64,000 bases of DNA from FLUQ01 sp031550605 (GTDB taxonomy: Bacteria; Desulfobacterota; Desulfovibrionia; Desulfovibrionales; Desulfovibrionaceae). The DNA is taken from assembly GCA_031550605.1 (NCBI GenBank), contig JAVBOK010000037.1:15238-79237 (forward strand). Direction: 5' to 3'. The notes beneath the pieces were generated by a model that worked only from the letters and a program-made list of their open reading frames with translations, made no database searches and was not told the DNA's origin. The translations under genes were made by a program, and so were the position numbers. Shown one piece after another: positions 54,651-63,543 of this stretch (the stretch's first letter is position 1; the number at the start of each line of letters is the position of its first letter).

Positions 54651-55256
54651 TCAGCGGGCCGTCCGCAGCATGTCGCGCAGGGATTCGGCCATGGCCGAGG
54701 CCGTGGTGAAGTCAAAGGAATCAATGGCCGTGCCCAGGGTCTGGACCGCGACCCGGTCCATGGTCTCAAGCGCGGGGCGCATCCGCCGGAACTGGTCGGC
54801 GGCGCCCGCGTCGTCGTCGCGCAGGAGCGCCAGCAGGGTTTCCATCTGGGAAAGCAGCGCCGCGGGGTCGGGCTTCGGGGCCGGCGGGGCCGCGGGCGCG
54901 GCCTGGGCGAGATACGCGCGGATGTCCGCGACGGCCGCCGCCAGATGCGCGCTTACCGCGTCAAGGGCGGCCAGCATGGCCGGCATGTCGCTTCCCGCCC
55001 GGCAGAGGCGCTCAAGATCCGCGGCGGCCGTCTGCAGGGAAGAAGCCCCCAGGTTGCCGGCAAGGCCCTTCAGCGTATGGGCTTCGCGCTCTGCCGTGGA
55101 AAAATCGGACGCGGCCAGATGTTCCGCGATGCTTTCCCCCGTTTTCTCGTACGAGCCCTGAAACTGATCAAGCAGCCGGGCGTACAGTTTCGCATTGCCG
55201 CCCAGGCGTTTCAGGGCGCCGGGCACATCAAGTCCGGAAAAGTTTTCAATGGTCAT
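54651..55256 (-). CDS. stand-alone Hpt protein with C-terminal extension
   Basis: A 201-residue protein. An Hpt domain at about 10-110 has its histidine in AHTLKGLAGNLGA, close to the Hpt modules at the ends of hybrid sensor kinases. An Ala/Pro linker (about 118-130) leads to a second helical region of about 70 residues with no histidine motif I recognise. The frame continues open upstream, but that part is basic and low in complexity; the ATG at 55254-55256 is taken as start. Followed by the smaller Hpt gene. Confidence 0.75.
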   Translation of the reverse strand: MTIENFSGLDVPGALKRLGGNAKLYARLLDQFQGSYEKTGESIAEHLAASDFSTAEREAHTLKGLAGNLGASSLQTAAADLERLCRAGSDMPAMLAALDAVSAHLAAAVADIRAYLAQAAPAAPPAPKPDPAALLSQMETLLALLRDDDAGAADQFRRMRPALETMDRVAVQTLGTAIDSFDFTTASAMAESLRDMLRTAR

Positions 55257-55833
55257 GGCAGTGCGTTCCTGTTGCGGTGGCGTCACCTGCGGTTCGTTGC
55301 GGCGGACTCTGCTTCCGGGCTCTGCCCCGGCGGGTGGCGGTCTTCGCCTGTCGCTCCGCCCGGATGGGTCGTGCGCCCTATCGTGTTCACGCGGTTTTTC
55401 CCGCCGCCGGCCACGGTTCCGGCCGCCATGGCGACGGCCGGGACAAGCGCGGGCCGGGCGGAACGCGTCCCGTCCATGGTCCGGCCGGCCGTTTCCGGCA
55501 TCCGGAAAGTCCGCGGGCGCCGGGGCGCGATCTTTGTCCGCAAAACGCCGCCGGCGCGCCGGATCCATTCCGGGCAGTGTCAACCTGATGCCCCATTTTC
55601 CGCGGAAGGTCAAGGGCCGCATCCGGTCGACGGCGGCGTTTTGCGGGCGCAAGGCGCCGCGCCCCGGCGCGTTCCGGAATGTTCCGGCCGTCGCCGCGCC
55701 TCCGCCCGCCGCGTTTCCCGGCCGCTTTTTGCCCCGGCGCGCCTTTTTTCTTGTGCTCATTGAGCTTCTTTGCTAGAAAAACGCTCCCGCGTATTCTACG
55801 CGCGGGAAAATTTGTCGGTTGGAGAAAATCGGT
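55257..55833. other. long leader region between divergent Hpt and rpsA genes
   Basis: 577 bp. A minus-strand frame stays open but encodes Arg/Gly/Pro-rich sequence and is not believed. The rpsA end carries a promoter (55751-55779) and a small hairpin. Nothing else was recognised in the central 450 bp. Confidence 0.5.
55751..55779 (+). promoter_or_regulatory. promoter for rpsA with extended -10
   Basis: TTGTGC at 55751-55756, 17-bp spacer, TAGAAA at 55774-55779, preceded by TGC, which is an extended -10. The leader then holds a hairpin: CGCGTA (55788-55793) with TACGCG (55797-55802). Confidence 0.55.
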
Positions 55834-57549
55834 ATGGCAACAATTCAAGAACACGAGGGCGACCTCAATTTCGCCAGCGCGCTGGAGAACTATCTCAGTT
55901 CGGACTTCGGCGATCTGGAAGAAGGTTCCATTGTCAAAGGCGAGATCGTCCGCGTGGACGGCGATCACATCCTGGTGGACGTGAATTTCAAGTCCGAAGG
56001 CCAGATTCCCGCATCCGAATTCCGCGACTCTTTCGGAGCCGTCACGGCGAAAGTGGGCGATCAGGTGGATGTGTTCGTCGTGCGCAAGAACGAAATGGAA
56101 GGGTCCATCACCCTGTCCTACGAAAAAGCCAAGCGCATGCAGCTGTTCGATCAGCTGGAAGACATCCAGGACAAGAACAGCACCTGCAAGGGCCGCATCC
56201 TGCGCCGCATCAAAGGCGGCTACACCGTGGATCTGGGAGGGGTCGAAGCCTTCCTTCCCGGCTCGCACGTCGATCTGCGCCCCGTGCCCGACATGGACGC
56301 CCTGGTGAATCAGGAATTCGAATTCCGGGTTTTGAAAACCAACCGCCGGCGCAGCAACGTCATTGTTTCGCGCCGCGTGCTGCTTGAGGAGGAACGCGAT
56401 TCCAAGCGCGCGGGACTGCTCGGCACGCTGGCCGAGGAACAGATCGTCAAGGGCCGGGTCAAGAACATCACCGAATACGGCGTGTTCGTGGACCTGGGCG
56501 GCCTGGACGGCCTGCTGCACATCACCGACATGAGCTGGAAGCGCATCCGCCACCCCAAGGAACTGGTCAGCATGGGGCAGGAACTGGAGCTGAAGGTTCT
56601 GTCCTTTGACAAGGCCAACCACAAGGTCTCTCTCGGTCTGAAACAGCTTATCTCCGACCCCTGGCAGGACATCACCACCAAATTCCCCGTGGACGCCCGC
56701 ATGACCGGCAAGATCACCAACCTGGTGGATTACGGCGCGTTCGTGGAGCTGGAAGCGGGCGTGGAAGGCCTGGTGCACATTTCCGAAATGTCCTGGACCC
56801 GCAAACTCCGCCATCCGTCCCAGATGGTGCGCGTGGGCGACGAAGTGGACGTGGTCATTCTGGGCGTGGACCAGGAGAAAAAGCGTATTTCCCTGGGAAT
56901 GAAGCAGGTCAAGCCCAACCCCTGGGTCATCGTGGCCGAGCGGTATCCCGAAGGCACCATCCTTGAAGGCGCCATCAAGAACATCACCGAATTCGGCATG
57001 TTTATCGGCATTGAGGACGGCATCGACGGCCTGATCCATGTGTCCGACATCAGCTGGACCAAGAAGATCCGCCATCCTTCCGAAGCGTATCAGGTGGGCG
57101 ACGTGGTGCAGGCCAAGGTGCTGGTGGTGGATCAGGAAAGCGAAAAGTTCACCCTGGGCGTCAAGCAGCTGGCCGAAGACCCCTGGTCTTACGTGCCCGG
57201 CAAATACCCGGTGGGTTCCGTTGTTGACGGCCTGGTGACCAACATCACCGATTTCGGCCTGTTCGTGGAAGTGGAAGAGGGCATCGAAGGCCTGATTCAC
57301 GTCTCTGAAATCAGCAACAAAAAGATCAAGACCCCGGCCGAGCTGTTCAAGGAAGGCGTGACCGTGCAGGCGAAAGTCATCCACGTTTCCGCCGAGGAAC
57401 GCCGCCTGGGGCTGTCCATAAAACAGCTGAAGGACGACGAGGAAAAGAAAAAGCCCAAAGAGTTCCGCACTAGCGGCGATTCGGCGGGCGGCCAGAGTCT
57501 GGGGGATCTGATCAAGCAGAAACTTGAGGAAGATTCCGCCGCGGAATAA
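55834..57549 (+). CDS. rpsA: 30S ribosomal protein S1
   Basis: A 571-residue RNA-binding ribosomal protein with six S1 (OB-fold) repeats at about 33-100, 118-183, 203-273, 290-360, 375-447 and 462-531. The repeats show the pattern YGVFVDLGGLDGLLHITDMSW, and similar. The first two bind the ribosome and the others mRNA. A Lys/Glu-rich tail follows. A possible TTG five codons upstream is not needed; GGAG lies ten bases before this ATG. Strong terminator downstream. Confidence 0.95.
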   Translation: MATIQEHEGDLNFASALENYLSSDFGDLEEGSIVKGEIVRVDGDHILVDVNFKSEGQIPASEFRDSFGAVTAKVGDQVDVFVVRKNEMEGSITLSYEKAKRMQLFDQLEDIQDKNSTCKGRILRRIKGGYTVDLGGVEAFLPGSHVDLRPVPDMDALVNQEFEFRVLKTNRRRSNVIVSRRVLLEEERDSKRAGLLGTLAEEQIVKGRVKNITEYGVFVDLGGLDGLLHITDMSWKRIRHPKELVSMGQELELKVLSFDKANHKVSLGLKQLISDPWQDITTKFPVDARMTGKITNLVDYGAFVELEAGVEGLVHISEMSWTRKLRHPSQMVRVGDEVDVVILGVDQEKKRISLGMKQVKPNPWVIVAERYPEGTILEGAIKNITEFGMFIGIEDGIDGLIHVSDISWTKKIRHPSEAYQVGDVVQAKVLVVDQESEKFTLGVKQLAEDPWSYVPGKYPVGSVVDGLVTNITDFGLFVEVEEGIEGLIHVSEISNKKIKTPAELFKEGVTVQAKVIHVSAEERRLGLSIKQLKDDEEKKKPKEFRTSGDSAGGQSLGDLIKQKLEEDSAAE

Positions 57550-57563
57550 GCGGAAAATCCAGA

Positions 57564-57599
57564 GCCGGGCCGCCCCAAAAGCGGCCCGGCTGTTTTGGT
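57564..57599 (+). terminator. intrinsic terminator of rpsA
   Basis: GCCGGGCCGC at 57564-57573 pairs perfectly with GCGGCCCGGC at 57581-57590, loop CCCAAAA, followed by TGTTTTGGTT. Confidence 0.85.
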
Positions 57600-57742
57600 T
57601 CCGGGCGGGGGATTTTTTTCGCCAACGCGCCGGCAGGGCGGGAAAGAGCCGCTGCACGAAGGCGAGGGCGCGGGGGATCGGCCGGCCGCGGCCCCGCCGG
57701 GGATTTTCGGGTCACTTTTTTCCGGGCCGCCGGAGGCAGGCT

Positions 57743-59116
57743 ATGAATCGGGTTTCCGCACATGGACAGGTTCCCGCGCACGGAAACGTCGCGGCCGTGG
57801 ACGCGGCGCTGCGCCGCCTGTTTCCGCTGTGCCGCAGCCTGGCCGGGCCGGGCAACAGGGAAACGCTGCGCGTCCTGCGGGAGATCGTTCCCCTGCGCGT
57901 GCTGGAATATCCCTCGGGCTCGACCGTTTACGACTGGACCGTGCCGGACGAATGGCACTGCCGCGAGGCCCGGATCACGGGACCGGACGGCCGGGTGCTG
58001 GTCGATTTCGCGGCGAACAACGTGCACGTGCTGGGATACAGCGCGGCCGTGTCCGGCGAATTCTCCCTGGCCGAGTTGCGGGACCATCTGTTCTGGCGCG
58101 AGGACCTGCCGGGGGCGGTCCCGTACCGCACCAGCTATTACCGCGAAAACTGGGGGTTCTGTCTCAGCCGGGACCAGTACCGCCGCGATTTTGAACCGCT
58201 GGGGGATGCCGCGCGTTTTTCGGTGACCATTGACGCCGTGAAGACAAAGGGATCGCTCAGCGTGGGGGAACTGCTTATCCCGGGCGAACTGCCGGACGAG
58301 ATTCTGCTTTCCACCTATTTCTGCCATCCCTCGCTGGCCAACGACAACCTGTCCGGCACGGTGCTGACCGCCTTTCTGGCGGCGGAGCTGCTGCGGCGGA
58401 AGAACAGATACAGCTACCGCGTGATCTGGGTGCCGGAGACCGTCGGGGCCATCGCCTACTGCGCGCATAACGAGGCGGCCATGAAAGCCGTCGACGCCGG
58501 TTTCGTCATCACCTGCGTGGCGGGCAAAGGCCCGTGGGGCTACAAGGCCGGGTTCAATCACGCCCACCGCGTCAACCGGGTGGTGGAAGAGGTGTTCGCG
58601 GAATACGGCCTGCCCCTTCTGCGCTATCCCTTCGACCCGCACGGCAGCGACGAACGCCAGTACGCCAGCCCCGGCTTTCGCATCAACACGGCCACCATCA
58701 GCAAGGACAAGTATTACGAGTATCCGCAGTACCACACGTCGCTGGATGATCTGGCCTGCATCAGCGCGGACGCTCTTGCCCGGACCCTGACCCTGTATCT
58801 GCGGGCCCTGGAAAGGCTGGAAGCCGAGGAATTTTACCGCAGAACCGAGCCGCACTGCGAGATCATGCTGTCCCCGCGCGGCCTGTACCCCGGCCAGGGC
58901 GGGGGCATGCTGCCGGGCGACAACAGCGGAGAGACGCTGGATGCCGTGCTCTGGCTGCTGCAGCTGATGGACGGCCGCACGTCCCTGGGGGATGCGGCGA
59001 GGCGCGCGAAACTGCCGCTGGAGCGTTTGCGGAGCACGGCGCGGGTGCTCGCGGCGCGGGGGCTGCTGGAAGAGCTGCCCGCCCCGGCGCCGAAACCTTT
59101 GCCGCAAGGATGCTGA
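57743..59116 (+). CDS. DUF4910/M28-like aminopeptidase-type protein with winged-helix C-terminus
   Basis: A 457-residue protein. The central part has a zinc-peptidase-like set of residues: His and Asp in CHPSLANDNLSG (about 193-203), Glu in PETVGAIAY, Asp in DPHGSDERQ and His in YHTSLD. This is the DUF4910 group, related to M28 aminopeptidases, whose substrates are unknown and which often sits near surface-glycan genes. The last about 60 residues (AVLWLLQLMDGRTSLGDAARRA) look like a winged helix. GGAGG precedes the ATG. The next gene starts one base after its stop, so the two act together. Confidence 0.7.
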   Translation: MNRVSAHGQVPAHGNVAAVDAALRRLFPLCRSLAGPGNRETLRVLREIVPLRVLEYPSGSTVYDWTVPDEWHCREARITGPDGRVLVDFAANNVHVLGYSAAVSGEFSLAELRDHLFWREDLPGAVPYRTSYYRENWGFCLSRDQYRRDFEPLGDAARFSVTIDAVKTKGSLSVGELLIPGELPDEILLSTYFCHPSLANDNLSGTVLTAFLAAELLRRKNRYSYRVIWVPETVGAIAYCAHNEAAMKAVDAGFVITCVAGKGPWGYKAGFNHAHRVNRVVEEVFAEYGLPLLRYPFDPHGSDERQYASPGFRINTATISKDKYYEYPQYHTSLDDLACISADALARTLTLYLRALERLEAEEFYRRTEPHCEIMLSPRGLYPGQGGGMLPGDNSGETLDAVLWLLQLMDGRTSLGDAARRAKLPLERLRSTARVLAARGLLEELPAPAPKPLPQGC

Positions 59117-59117
59117 C

Positions 59118-60092
59118 ATGGACAGCCGGTACCGTCTTGAAAGAACGTCTCTGGATGAGCGCTGGGACGCGTTTGTCGCCCGATCGCCCAACGCCGCGGT
59201 GTTCAGCCGCGGGACGTACCTTGCGGCCATCCGCCAGCGGGTGGGGCTGTATTACGTTTTTCGCAATCAGGAAGTGCGCGGCGGCCTGGTTGTTCCCGAA
59301 AGCGGGGACGGCGAACGGGCGGAAATGAACGACCTGATCGTGTACGCCGGGGTGTTGTTCCCGCCGGTCGCCCACAACCAGAACCGGGCGCAGATAACCG
59401 CCGAGCGGTTCGAAGTCTGCGAGGCCGTCGCCGCCTCCCTGCCGGGGATGTACCGGTCCGCGGAACTGGCCCTGTCCCCCGGCGTCACGGATATCCGCGC
59501 CTTTCTCTGGCACAATTACGGGCGGGAGACGGGGCGCTATGTCCCCGACGTGCGCTATACGGCCGTCGCGCCGGTCGCGGAACTGGCCGATGCCGACGCG
59601 CAGGCCAGCGACCTGTTCGCCCAGTGCTCGTCCGCCCGGCGCCAGGAGCTGCGGTATGCCGTCAAAAAAGGCGTGCGCACCACGGAAGAGCTTTTGCCGG
59701 AGGAATTCACGGCGTTTTACGCCATGACCATGGCCCGCCAGGACATTGCCGTCCCGGCGGACCGGCTGGAGGATATGGGCCGCCTGATCGCGGCCCTCGG
59801 CAAGGCCGGGCGGGGCCGCATGTTCGTTTCGCGCACCGCCGACGGGCGGATCGGCAGCATGGCCGTCATGGCCCTGGATCAGCATCGCGCCTATTATCTG
59901 TTCGGGGCTTCCGACCCGGCGCTGCGCGACACCCACTGCGGATCCGCCGTGATCTGGGATGCGTTCGCGGCCCTGGCCAGATCCGGCGTCGCGGAAGTGG
60001 ACATGGAAGGGGTGAACAGCCCCAGGCGCGGCTGGTTCAAGCTGAGCTTCGGGCCGGTGATGCAGACCTATTACGAACTGGCCTTGCGGTAA
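59118..60092 (+). CDS. GNAT/FemAB-like acyltransferase
   Basis: A 324-residue protein with a FemAB-like or GNAT double fold: WDAFVARSPNAAVFSRGTYLAAI at the start, RRQELRYAVKKGVRTTEELLPEEFTAFYAM in the middle, and GRIGSMAVMALDQHRAYYLFGASDP followed by VDMEGVNSPRRGWFKLSFG at the end. Family members attach an acyl or aminoacyl group to sugars, lipids or peptides. It directly follows the DUF4910-like gene, suggesting that one adds and the other removes a group on the same surface component. Donor and acceptor are unknown. Confidence 0.7.
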   Translation: MDSRYRLERTSLDERWDAFVARSPNAAVFSRGTYLAAIRQRVGLYYVFRNQEVRGGLVVPESGDGERAEMNDLIVYAGVLFPPVAHNQNRAQITAERFEVCEAVAASLPGMYRSAELALSPGVTDIRAFLWHNYGRETGRYVPDVRYTAVAPVAELADADAQASDLFAQCSSARRQELRYAVKKGVRTTEELLPEEFTAFYAMTMARQDIAVPADRLEDMGRLIAALGKAGRGRMFVSRTADGRIGSMAVMALDQHRAYYLFGASDPALRDTHCGSAVIWDAFAALARSGVAEVDMEGVNSPRRGWFKLSFGPVMQTYYELALR

Positions 60093-60162
60093 TGCGGGAT
60101 TTCCGCTTGATTTTCCATACGTTTCACCTAAGCATAGCATATTTGCTGAAGGAGCAGGCAGT

Positions 60163-61212
60163 ATGAACACGCAAAAATTGGTCGTCGCCGTTGTCGGCGC
60201 AACAGGGGCCGTGGGCAGGGAGATGTTGAAGACCCTGGAACAGCGCGATTTTCCGGCCACGGAAGTCATCGCCCTGGCCTCTTCCCGTTCGGCCGGCAGC
60301 ACCGTGCCGTTTCAGGGCCGTGAACTTCTGGTCAGGGAATTGAAGGAAGATTCTTTCGCCGGCGTCGATCTGGCCCTCTTTTCCGCCGGCGGCGGCACCT
60401 CGCAGAAATTTTCCCCGCATGCGGTGAAAGCCGGTTGCGTGGTGGTGGACAACTCCAGCGCCTGGCGCATGGATGACCGCTGCCCCCTGGTCGTGCCCGA
60501 AGTCAACGCCCACGATCTGGAAAAGCACAACGGCATCATCGCCAACCCCAACTGTTCCACCATCCAGATGGTGGTGGCCCTCAAACCCCTGCACGACGCG
60601 GCCACAATCAGGCGCGTGGTGGTTTCCACCTACCAGGCGGTTTCCGGCACCGGGCAAAAGGGCATCGAGGAACTGGACAAGCAGGTGCGCGCCCTCTTCA
60701 ACATGCAGGAAGTGGAATGCAAGGCCTATCCGTACCAGATCGCCTTCAACTGCCTGCCGCACATCGACGTCTTCCTGGACAACGACTATACCAGGGAAGA
60801 GATGAAGATGGTGCATGAAACCGTGAAAATCATGGGCGATCCCGGCATCAGGGTCACGGCCACCACCGTGCGGGTGCCGGTGTTCTACGGCCATTCCGAA
60901 GCGGTGAACATCGAGACGGAAAAGAAACTGACGGCCAAGGAAGCCCGCGTCATTCTGGCCCGGGCCCCCGGCGTGCGGGTCATCGACAACCCCGGCGAAA
61001 AGCTCTATCCCCTGGCCATCGACGCCGCGGGCGAGGACGAGGTGTACGTGGGCCGCATCCGCGAGGACGAATCCATCGCCAACGGCCTGAACATGTGGGT
61101 GGTGGCGGACAACATCCGCAAGGGCGCGGCTCTGAACGCCGTGCAGATCGCGGAAGCGCTGCTGCGGAAAAACCTGGTCCGGGTGAAGAATCCCGATCTG
61201 TTTCTGCGCTGA
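60163..61212 (+). CDS. asd: aspartate-semialdehyde dehydrogenase
   Basis: A 349-residue enzyme converting L-aspartyl phosphate to aspartate semialdehyde with NADPH, the branch point to lysine, threonine and methionine. VGATGAVGREM binds the nucleotide, the catalytic Cys131 is in NPNCSTIQ, and the substrate-binding STYQAVSGTGQKG follows. EVNAHDLE is family typical. A GC hairpin follows the stop. Confidence 0.95.
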   Translation: MNTQKLVVAVVGATGAVGREMLKTLEQRDFPATEVIALASSRSAGSTVPFQGRELLVRELKEDSFAGVDLALFSAGGGTSQKFSPHAVKAGCVVVDNSSAWRMDDRCPLVVPEVNAHDLEKHNGIIANPNCSTIQMVVALKPLHDAATIRRVVVSTYQAVSGTGQKGIEELDKQVRALFNMQEVECKAYPYQIAFNCLPHIDVFLDNDYTREEMKMVHETVKIMGDPGIRVTATTVRVPVFYGHSEAVNIETEKKLTAKEARVILARAPGVRVIDNPGEKLYPLAIDAAGEDEVYVGRIREDESIANGLNMWVVADNIRKGAALNAVQIAEALLRKNLVRVKNPDLFLR

Positions 61213-61215
61213 CCC

Positions 61216-61241
61216 CGCGCGGGGGCGCCACCCCCCGCGCG
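61216..61241 (+). terminator. 10-bp hairpin after asd
   Basis: CGCGCGGGGG (61216-61225) pairs with CCCCCGCGCG (61232-61241). No T run. Confidence 0.5.
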
Positions 61242-61305
61242 CCCGTATTGCGCCGTTTTCGCGGCGGTGGTATACGGGACGCCTGAGTATACAAGGAGGC
61301 ACGTT

Positions 61306-62259
61306 ATGATTCCCGTTCTTTCCAGCGAAGAGTATCTCAACCGGATGCTTGGCCTGCCCCGCGTCTGCGCCGACGAAATCCTGGCGTTCTATGAACACCG
61401 TATCGGCGCGATCTGCACGGACCCCAAGGTGATGCTGCTGCCTCTCGACGACCACATCGCCCACCGCGGCGACGGCGTGTTCGAGACCATCAAGTACACC
61501 GACGGCCTTATGTACCAGCTTGATCCGCATCTTGAACGCATGCGGCGCTCCGCCGCGGCCATGTTTCTGGAGCCGCCCTGCCCCTGGGAAACCATACGCG
61601 AGGTCATCATCGCCGTCGCGGCCGCGGGCGGGGAAAAAGCGGGGCAGCTGCGGGTTCTGCTCGGCCGCGGGCAGGGCGGGTTCGGCGTCGACCCGGGGGA
61701 ATGCCCGGAAGCGAGCCTGTACGTGGTGGCGTACCGCTTTCACGCCAAGCCCGAATCCTGGTTCGAAAACGGGCTGAAGGGGTTCCGCACCAGCATACCG
61801 GCCAAACAGAGCCACATGGCGCGGGTGAAAAACACCAATTACGTGCCCAACGCGCTGATGATCCGCGAAGGCAAGGAACGCGACGCCGATATCCCTTTCT
61901 GCTTTGACGATCGCGATTTTTTAGCCGAAAGCGCGGTGGCCAATCTTTGCCTGGTGGATGAGTCCGGCGCACTGGCCGTGCCGGAATTTACCCATTCTCT
62001 GCCCGGCACCACCCTGCTGCGGGCCATGGAACTGATCAGGGACGAAGTGCGGGTCGTCACCCGCAACATCCGGGAAGAAGAGATTTTCAAGGCCAGGGAA
62101 GTGCTGCTGCTGGGCACGGGCCCCGACTGCGTGGCCATTTCCTTCTATGAAGGCCGGCCCGTTGCCGACGGCAAACCCGGCCCCGTGTCCGCCCGGCTGC
62201 GCGCCCTGATCAAGCAGGACATCAGGAAAATCGGCACCCCGGTGCCGGGCCTGGCATAA
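61306..62259 (+). CDS. class IV PLP-dependent aminotransferase
   Basis: A 317-residue fold type IV enzyme, of the group of branched-chain and D-amino acid aminotransferases and aminodeoxychorismate lyase. HRGDGVFETIKYTDG near residue 60 is the signature start. The PLP lysine is probably Lys175 in ARVKNTNYVPNA, and LAESAVANLCLVD follows. These do not decide between branched-chain and other substrates. AAGGAGG six bases before the ATG fixes the start. A good intrinsic terminator follows. Confidence 0.8.
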   Translation: MIPVLSSEEYLNRMLGLPRVCADEILAFYEHRIGAICTDPKVMLLPLDDHIAHRGDGVFETIKYTDGLMYQLDPHLERMRRSAAAMFLEPPCPWETIREVIIAVAAAGGEKAGQLRVLLGRGQGGFGVDPGECPEASLYVVAYRFHAKPESWFENGLKGFRTSIPAKQSHMARVKNTNYVPNALMIREGKERDADIPFCFDDRDFLAESAVANLCLVDESGALAVPEFTHSLPGTTLLRAMELIRDEVRVVTRNIREEEIFKAREVLLLGTGPDCVAISFYEGRPVADGKPGPVSARLRALIKQDIRKIGTPVPGLA

Positions 62260-62269
62260 CGTTTCCTTC

Positions 62270-62302
62270 CGCGCGGGATCGCCCGCCGCGCGTTTGTTTT
62301 TG
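62270..62302 (+). terminator. intrinsic terminator of the aminotransferase gene
   Basis: CGCGCGG (62270-62276) pairs with CCGCGCG (62286-62292) and TTTGTTTTTG follows. Confidence 0.75.
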
Positions 62303-62305
62303 CCT

Positions 62306-62350
62306 CACCCGCCGCCGGCGGGCCGTCCGCCGGCCCGCCGGCGGCGGGTG
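62306..62350. repeat. 19-bp perfect inverted repeat just before the glycosyltransferase start
   Basis: Arms 62306-62324 and 62332-62350 are perfectly complementary (GC-rich, 7-base loop) and end 13 bases before the GTG start. It is the longest perfect stem seen in this window. It may occlude or regulate translation. Confidence 0.8.
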
Positions 62351-62363
62351 AAACAGGATTGCC

Positions 62364-63434
62364 GTGCCCCGCATCTTTTTTCTGCATCTTGACCCCTGGA
62401 CCTGCGCTCAAAGCCAGACTCTGGCCCTGGCAGGCGCTTTGCGCGCCGGGGGCTGGGACGCGCGCATCATCTGCCGCGATTTTTCGGCCCTGCACGCCGC
62501 CGCCGCATCACGCTCCCTTCCCGTGCATGCCCTGCCCCGGCGGGGGATCCTCACCCCGCCCGTGCTCTGGAATTTTTTCAGGGCGCTGGGCGCCGTTCCC
62601 AAAGACGGGCCGCGCCTGGTGCACGCCTGCGACCCGGCCGCTTCCCGCCTGGCTTCGGTTGCCGCCCGGCTGCGGAACAGCCTGCGTCTGGTGCATACCC
62701 GCCGCATGGCCGGCCCGGCCGGAACGCGGCCGCGGTACGCGCCGCCGCCGGCCGGACTCGTCGCCGACAGCCGGGCCGCGGCCGAGGCCCTGCGCGATGC
62801 GGGCGCGGACGCGCGCACCGTGCATATGATCCCCTGCGGCTTTGATCCGGCGGACCGCGCGGCGCGCGAACCGAGAAACGACGGGCGTTTCGTCGTGGCC
62901 ATCACCGGCAGCCTGACGGCGGACAAAGGGCATCTGCCCTTTTTTGACGCGCTGTCCCGCCTGGCGGCGCGGGAGGATATGCCCCCGTGGGAAGCGCGCG
63001 TGCTGGGCCAGGGGCCGCTTTTCCGCCCGCTGCTGGCGGGCGCGCGGAGCAGGGGCATTGACCGGCGCCTGGCCTTTCTGGGCGGACAGGACAGCCGCGC
63101 CCAGCTCCGCGCCTGCGACGCGTTGGCCCTGCCGGCCGGCGGAGGGGAACACTGCATGCCCCTCGTCATGCGGGGATGGGCCTGCGGGACGCCGGTCGTG
63201 GCCGCGCGGCGGGCGGAGTACGAAACATATCTGGCGGACGGCGAAAACTGCCTGACCGTTCCGCCCGGCGACCGGGAATCGCTGGCGGCGGCCCTGGCCC
63301 GGCTTGCCGGCGATCCGGACCTTTGCGAGCGCCTGCGCCGGGGGGGCCTGGCCGCCGCCGCGCGCTTTCCTCTGGCGCGGACGGCGGACGCCCACATGGC
63401 CCTGTACCGGGCCGTGGCCGGAGCGGAAGAATAG
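62364..63434 (+). CDS. glycosyltransferase family 4-like protein
   Basis: A 356-residue GT-B fold glycosyltransferase. The N-terminal half carries HLDPWTCAQSQTLALAGALRAGG; the C-terminal half has VAITGSLTADKGHLPFFDAL (nucleotide-sugar site) and a GEHCMPLVMRGWACGTPVVAARR motif, with Glu positions as in GT4. It probably adds a sugar to a surface glycan or lipid. Start is GTG, with AGGA seven bases upstream; a 19-bp hairpin lies just ahead. Confidence 0.8.
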   Translation: MPRIFFLHLDPWTCAQSQTLALAGALRAGGWDARIICRDFSALHAAAASRSLPVHALPRRGILTPPVLWNFFRALGAVPKDGPRLVHACDPAASRLASVAARLRNSLRLVHTRRMAGPAGTRPRYAPPPAGLVADSRAAAEALRDAGADARTVHMIPCGFDPADRAAREPRNDGRFVVAITGSLTADKGHLPFFDALSRLAAREDMPPWEARVLGQGPLFRPLLAGARSRGIDRRLAFLGGQDSRAQLRACDALALPAGGGEHCMPLVMRGWACGTPVVAARRAEYETYLADGENCLTVPPGDRESLAAALARLAGDPDLCERLRRGGLAAAARFPLARTADAHMALYRAVAGAEE

Positions 63435-63465
63435 CGGAAACGGAACGGATTCGCCGCATCCGGCG

Positions 63466-63485
63466 GCCCGCCTTTCGGGGCGGGC
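63466..63485. terminator. hairpin between convergent glycosyltransferase and chemoreceptor genes
   Basis: GCCCGCC (63466-63472) pairs with GGCGGGC (63479-63485), loop TTTCGG. Confidence 0.5.
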
Positions 63486-63543
63486 GCTTCGCCGGCGCGG
63501 GGTCCGGGGGGGCGGGGCGGGGTTCCTCCGGCCGCCGGAGAAA

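Noticed and set aside
55256..55760. N-terminal extension of the larger Hpt protein to an ATG at 55760
   Set aside because: The added 168 residues are Arg/Gly/Pro-rich with no domain, and the region is the rpsA upstream leader.
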